A stretch of DNA of 64,000 bases, from assembly GCF_900103605.1 (NCBI RefSeq), contig NZ_FNHY01000006.1:202357-266356 (forward strand), written 5' to 3'. Both the position numbers and the translations under genes were made by a program. Within the stretch, counting starts at the first letter, position 1. Each line of letters opens with the position of its first letter. The DNA comes from Psychrobacillus sp. OK028 (lineage in GTDB: Bacteria > Bacillota > Bacilli > Bacillales_A > Planococcaceae). Shown in pieces: positions 60,964-64,000 of the stretch. The notes beneath the pieces were generated by a model that worked only from the letters and a program-made list of their open reading frames with translations, had not been told where the DNA came from and did no database searches.

Positions 60964-62661
60964 TTGGTTACATTTAAGGATTATGAATACAAACGTCCCA
61001 ATTTAGAGCAGGACAAAGCTACATTTCAAACGTTATTAACAAAATTTAAGGAAGCTTCTTCCGTAGAAGAACAAAGTAAAGCAATTGAGCACCTGAATGC
61101 CTTCCGCAATGACTATTCTACACAGGCAAACTTAGTTTATATTCGTGCCTCTATCGATACGAATGATGAGTTCTATCAAAAAGAGCGCGATTATTTTGAT
61201 GAGACCAATCCTGAAATTGAAGAAATGATTACTGAATATTACAAGGCTTTAGTGGAATCACCGTTTCGAGACGAATTGGAAGCTAAGTGGGGCAGTCAAC
61301 TTTTTGACTTGGCAGATTTCCAAATCAAAGCTTTCTCGCCAGAAATTATATCTCTAATGCAAAAGGAAAATAAACTTTCTTCCGACTACTCGAAGCTAGT
61401 TGCATCTGCACAGGTGGAGTTTAATGGAGAGACATTAACACTTGCACAGCTAGGGCCGTACACGGAATCGACAGATCGTGAAACACGTAAAAAAGCTAGA
61501 GAGATTAGTGGCGGATTTTTCCAAGAAAATGAAGCTAAATTTGATGACCTGTATGATCAACTAGTAAAAGTTCGCCATGAGATTGCAACAACGCTTGGGT
61601 ACAAAAATTTTGTAGAGCTCGGCTATATCCGTATGAATCGTATTGATTACAATGCAGAGATGGTTAAAAATTTCCGTGATCAAGTGCGTGATTATATTGT
61701 TCCTGTTGCGACGAAGCTTTATGAACGTCAGGCAAAACGAATTGGTGTAGAAAGCCTAAAATATTATGATGAACCATTCAACTTCCTTAGTGGAAATGCA
61801 ACTCCACAAGGTTCTCCAGAGTGGATTGTGGAAAATGGAAAGAAAATGTATGAGGAGCTTTCTCCGGAAACAGCAGAGTTTTTCCAATTTATGATTGACC
61901 GTGATTTGATGGATTTAGTTGCGAAAAAAGGGAAAGAAGCCGGTGGTTATTGTACGTTTATAGATAACTATGAATCTCCATATATTTTCTCAAATTTCAA
62001 TGGTACATCTGGAGATATTGATGTACTAACACACGAAGCCGGTCATGCTTTCCAAGTATATACAAGTCGTAACATTGGGATTCCTGAGTATGTTTGGCCA
62101 ACTTTTGAGTCTTGTGAAATACACTCGATGAGTATGGAATTCTTTACATGGCCTTGGATGGAGTTATTCTTTAAGGAACAAACCGACAAGTATAAGTTTG
62201 CTCATTTAAGTAGCGGACTTCTGTTCCTTCCCTACGGAGTTGCAGTAGATGAATTTCAGCATGCCGTCTATGAAAATCCAGCGATGACTCCTGCTGAGCG
62301 TAAGGCAGCTTGGAAGAAAATCGAGGAAATTTATTTACCACATCGGGATTATGATGGTAATAGCTATTATGAGGCTGGCGGGTTCTGGCAACGACAAGCA
62401 CATATTTATGCTAGCCCGTTCTACTATATCGATTACACGCTTGCTCAAATTTGTGCATTCCAATTTTGGAAACGCTCAAGAGAGGATCATGAAGCTGCTT
62501 GGAAGGATTATTTACACCTTTGTCAGCTTGGAGGATCAAAATCTTTCACTAAATTAGTAGCAGAAGCTAACTTAATCTCCCCTTTTGAGGATGGCTGTGT
62601 TAAATCGGTCATTGGTTCGATTGAAGAATATTTAAATAGTGTGGATGACTCTGCGTTATAG
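60964..62661 (+). CDS. M3-family oligoendopeptidase (PepF-like)
   Basis: A 565-aa cytosolic metallopeptidase: LTHEAGHAFQVY contains HExxH (~358), with the third ligand Glu in PTFESCEIHSMSMEFF. The N-terminal helical region and the C-terminal GGFWQRQAHIYASPFYYIDY complete the closed M3 fold. It degrades peptides of about 5-20 residues. Start is TTG 60964 after AGGGGAATTCCA. Followed by an RDD gene. Confidence 0.93.
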   Translation: MVTFKDYEYKRPNLEQDKATFQTLLTKFKEASSVEEQSKAIEHLNAFRNDYSTQANLVYIRASIDTNDEFYQKERDYFDETNPEIEEMITEYYKALVESPFRDELEAKWGSQLFDLADFQIKAFSPEIISLMQKENKLSSDYSKLVASAQVEFNGETLTLAQLGPYTESTDRETRKKAREISGGFFQENEAKFDDLYDQLVKVRHEIATTLGYKNFVELGYIRMNRIDYNAEMVKNFRDQVRDYIVPVATKLYERQAKRIGVESLKYYDEPFNFLSGNATPQGSPEWIVENGKKMYEELSPETAEFFQFMIDRDLMDLVAKKGKEAGGYCTFIDNYESPYIFSNFNGTSGDIDVLTHEAGHAFQVYTSRNIGIPEYVWPTFESCEIHSMSMEFFTWPWMELFFKEQTDKYKFAHLSSGLLFLPYGVAVDEFQHAVYENPAMTPAERKAAWKKIEEIYLPHRDYDGNSYYEAGGFWQRQAHIYASPFYYIDYTLAQICAFQFWKRSREDHEAAWKDYLHLCQLGGSKSFTKLVAEANLISPFEDGCVKSVIGSIEEYLNSVDDSAL

Positions 62662-62684
62662 GTTCTTGAAAGGAGTTGGAAAAG

Positions 62685-63089
62685 ATGAACCCAGCTGGCT
62701 TTTGGATTAGATTTGGTGCCAGTTTATTAGATGGTATTATCATGGGTTTACCGCTAGCTATTATTAGTTACATTATTTTTGGCGAAAGTGATACTTGGTT
62801 TACTACATTAGGTTCAAATTTATATTTCATCTTAGTCCCTACATTTTGGGTTGGATACACTGTCGGAAAGAAAATTCTCGGAATTCGCGTTGTGAAATTA
62901 GATGATACGGATGTTAGCTTATGGACTATGATTATGCGCCATTTAATAGCTGGTCTTATATACGCACTCACTTTAGGGATTGGTGTTATTGTCAGTGCCT
63001 TTATGGTAGGGATTCGCGAAGACAAAAGAGCAATTCATGACTTTATAGCAGGAACGTATGTATCTTACAATCCACCTTGGCAAAAATAG
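62685..63089 (+). CDS. RDD family membrane protein
   Basis: A 134-aa protein with three helices: GFWIRFGASLLDGIIMGLPL (RxxxxxxD opening of the RDD family), FWVGYTVGKKILGIRVVKLD, and REDKRAIHDFIAGTYV with the characteristic His-Asp. Start is ATG 62685 after AAAGGAG; the TTG at 62676 abuts the ribosome site. Transport role in the family is uncertain. It has a terminator at 63096. Confidence 0.87.
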   Translation: MNPAGFWIRFGASLLDGIIMGLPLAIISYIIFGESDTWFTTLGSNLYFILVPTFWVGYTVGKKILGIRVVKLDDTDVSLWTMIMRHLIAGLIYALTLGIGVIVSAFMVGIREDKRAIHDFIAGTYVSYNPPWQK

Positions 63090-63095
63090 TTTACT

Positions 63096-63127
63096 AAAAC
63101 AAGCATTCATTAGAATGCTTGTTTTTT
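63096..63127 (+). terminator. Terminator of the RDD gene
   Basis: AAACAAGCATTC / GAATGCTTGTTT followed by TTTTTT. Confidence 0.9.
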
Positions 63128-63291
63128 TCTTTTATAATCCCTAACTGCTGGTAGCCTTAGTACTCCATGATTTTCTAAATACAGAAAATCATTTTTTATT
63201 TAAATTACTTTTTGTAAGCAAATGTATTGTATTTATTTAATAACTATATTATAGTTGGTTACGTTAAGTAACTTAAATGGAGGATTTTTTA

Positions 63292-63693
63292 ATGAAGAAG
63301 CAACAACTTGCAACACTTATTTTACGCGTCGTGTTTGGACTTATGTTCTTAATACATGGCATAGCAAAATTCCAAGGTGGTATTTCAAATACAGTTGGAT
63401 ATTTTGATTCGCTTGGTTTACCAGGATCTCTTGCATACGCAATTGCAATTATTGAATTAGTTGGTGGTTTACTATTAATAATTGGATTTGGAACACGTGT
63501 AATTGGTGGTCTATTTGCGGTTATAATGCTAGGAGCAATTTTCTCAGCGAAATTATCATTGGGGTTATTAGGCGATGGTGTATCAGCTGGATACGAGCTA
63601 GAATTAGTCTTTTTAGCAATCGGTGTTTATTTTGTCTTAGCTAACCCGATTAACTTATCACTTGATGAAAAACTGTCACAAAAAAATAGATAA
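63292..63693 (+). CDS. DoxX family membrane protein
   Basis: A 133-aa four-helix protein: LRVVFGLMFLIHGIAKFQGG, AIAIIELVGGLLLIIGFGTR and YELELVFLAIGVYFVLA are the DoxX signatures. Relatives take part in membrane redox or thiosulfate metabolism. Start ATG 63292, seven bases after GGAGG; an upstream TTG at 63277 precedes the site. An NADPH:FMN reductase gene follows within 20 bp, and the two are likely co-expressed. Confidence 0.87.
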   Translation: MKKQQLATLILRVVFGLMFLIHGIAKFQGGISNTVGYFDSLGLPGSLAYAIAIIELVGGLLLIIGFGTRVIGGLFAVIMLGAIFSAKLSLGLLGDGVSAGYELELVFLAIGVYFVLANPINLSLDEKLSQKNR

Positions 63694-63710
63694 TGATTAG
63701 AGGTAAAAGC

Positions 63711-64000
63711 ATGAGCATTATGAAAAAATTATTCGGACAAAAAACAAATGAAGAACAAACAGGAGGAAATGACATGATGAAAATTGGTATTGTATTAGGA
63801 AGTACACGTGAAGGACGAGTTAGTCCACAAGTTGGAGCATGGGTAAAAGAACTAGCGGACAAGCGTGGAGATGCAGAATATGAAATTATCGACATTGCAG
63901 ATTTTAAATTACCACTTTTAGGTGAAGCAGGCGGAGACGCATCAGGTGCAGCAGCATGGTCTGAAATCATTTCTAAACAAGACGGATTCGTATTCATCGT
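63711..64000 (+). CDS. NADPH-dependent FMN reductase (truncated by the window end)
   Basis: The N-terminal ~96 codons of a flavodoxin-like reductase: MMKIGIVLGSTREGRVSPQV with the FMN phosphate loop GSTREGR, then IIDIADFKLPLL. The frame runs off the window. An ATG at 63711 (AGAGGTAAAAGC) gives a 21-residue leader MSIMKKLFGQKTNEEQTGGN; ATG 63774 behind AGGAGGAAATGAC gives the family's normal N-terminus. Both may be used. Confidence 0.85.
   Translation, partial: MSIMKKLFGQKTNEEQTGGNDMMKIGIVLGSTREGRVSPQVGAWVKELADKRGDAEYEIIDIADFKLPLLGEAGGDASGAAAWSEIISKQDGFVFI

Overview
The window is a low-GC Gram-positive chromosome segment from an endospore-forming member of the Bacillales. Spo0M, a complete LiaI/H/F/S/R-like envelope-stress module, ykoFEDC behind a TPP riboswitch, SAM-I and cobalamin riboswitches, a Pho-box alkaline phosphatase and a YhfH-like micro-protein all point there. 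Meso-diaminopimelate dehydrogenase together with these genes suggests the Planococcaceae/Caryophanaceae side (Lysinibacillus or Psychrobacillus-like), but that placement is inference. No tRNA, rRNA, CRISPR array, intact insertion sequence or prophage was seen. The content is core chromosome with small degenerate repeats in the gaps.

Layout. 0.1-7.3 kb: Spo0M, a DUF2971 protein, an MHYT/EAL c-di-GMP phosphodiesterase and a glycine-betaine ABC importer, all on the minus strand. 7.7-13.5 kb: a 2-hydroxyacid dehydrogenase, a 5 x 21-bp repeat array, then TPP riboswitch-ykoFEDC, DUF1697 and VOC genes. 13.6-19.7 kb: a redox-type HxlR/DsbA pair, BirA-controlled bioY, and nrdE-flavodoxin-nrdF behind tandem NrdR boxes and a cobalamin riboswitch. 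19.8-25.4 kb: a DUF4362 lipoprotein, alkaline phosphatase, and a LysR/SDR/MFS cluster. 25.7-32.7 kb: metallophosphoesterase-DedA-UppP diverging from a lia-type operon. 32.8-38.8 kb: small membrane and coat-like genes, ddh, VOC/DinB/P-loop genes and a NERD protein whose reading frame appears to start at ATC. 38.9-44.8 kb: a two-component system and two paralogous BsuPI lipoproteins. 44.9-48.8 kb: a 40-aa zinc-ribbon gene and the glyoxylate shunt (aceA-aceB) divergent from a LytTR regulator. 49-52.8 kb: an ECF sigma factor overlapping a membrane leucine-rich-repeat protein, an EamA transporter and a lone HTH_17 protein. 53-57.6 kb: SAM-I riboswitch-metY-hom and a MerR/CNNM-CorC pair. 57.8-64 kb: PlsY-like, YdcF-like, DUF2087, M3 peptidase, RDD, DoxX and a truncated FMN reductase.

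How it works together. Much of the window is metabolite-gated control: TPP (thiamine precursor uptake), biotin via BirA (biotin uptake), B12 plus NrdR (class Ib ribonucleotide reductase), SAM (sulfhydrylation to homocysteine) and phosphate (alkaline phosphatase). Two envelope modules lie back to back: undecaprenyl-phosphate recycling (DedA + UppP) and the Lia stress response.

The least explained features are two unrelated intergenic arrays, each exactly five 21-bp units with a conserved half and a variable half (8727-8831 and 38799-38903). Two genes also lack any ATG/GTG/TTG start at the position set by their Shine-Dalgarno (NERD, 37818; MerR, 57602).
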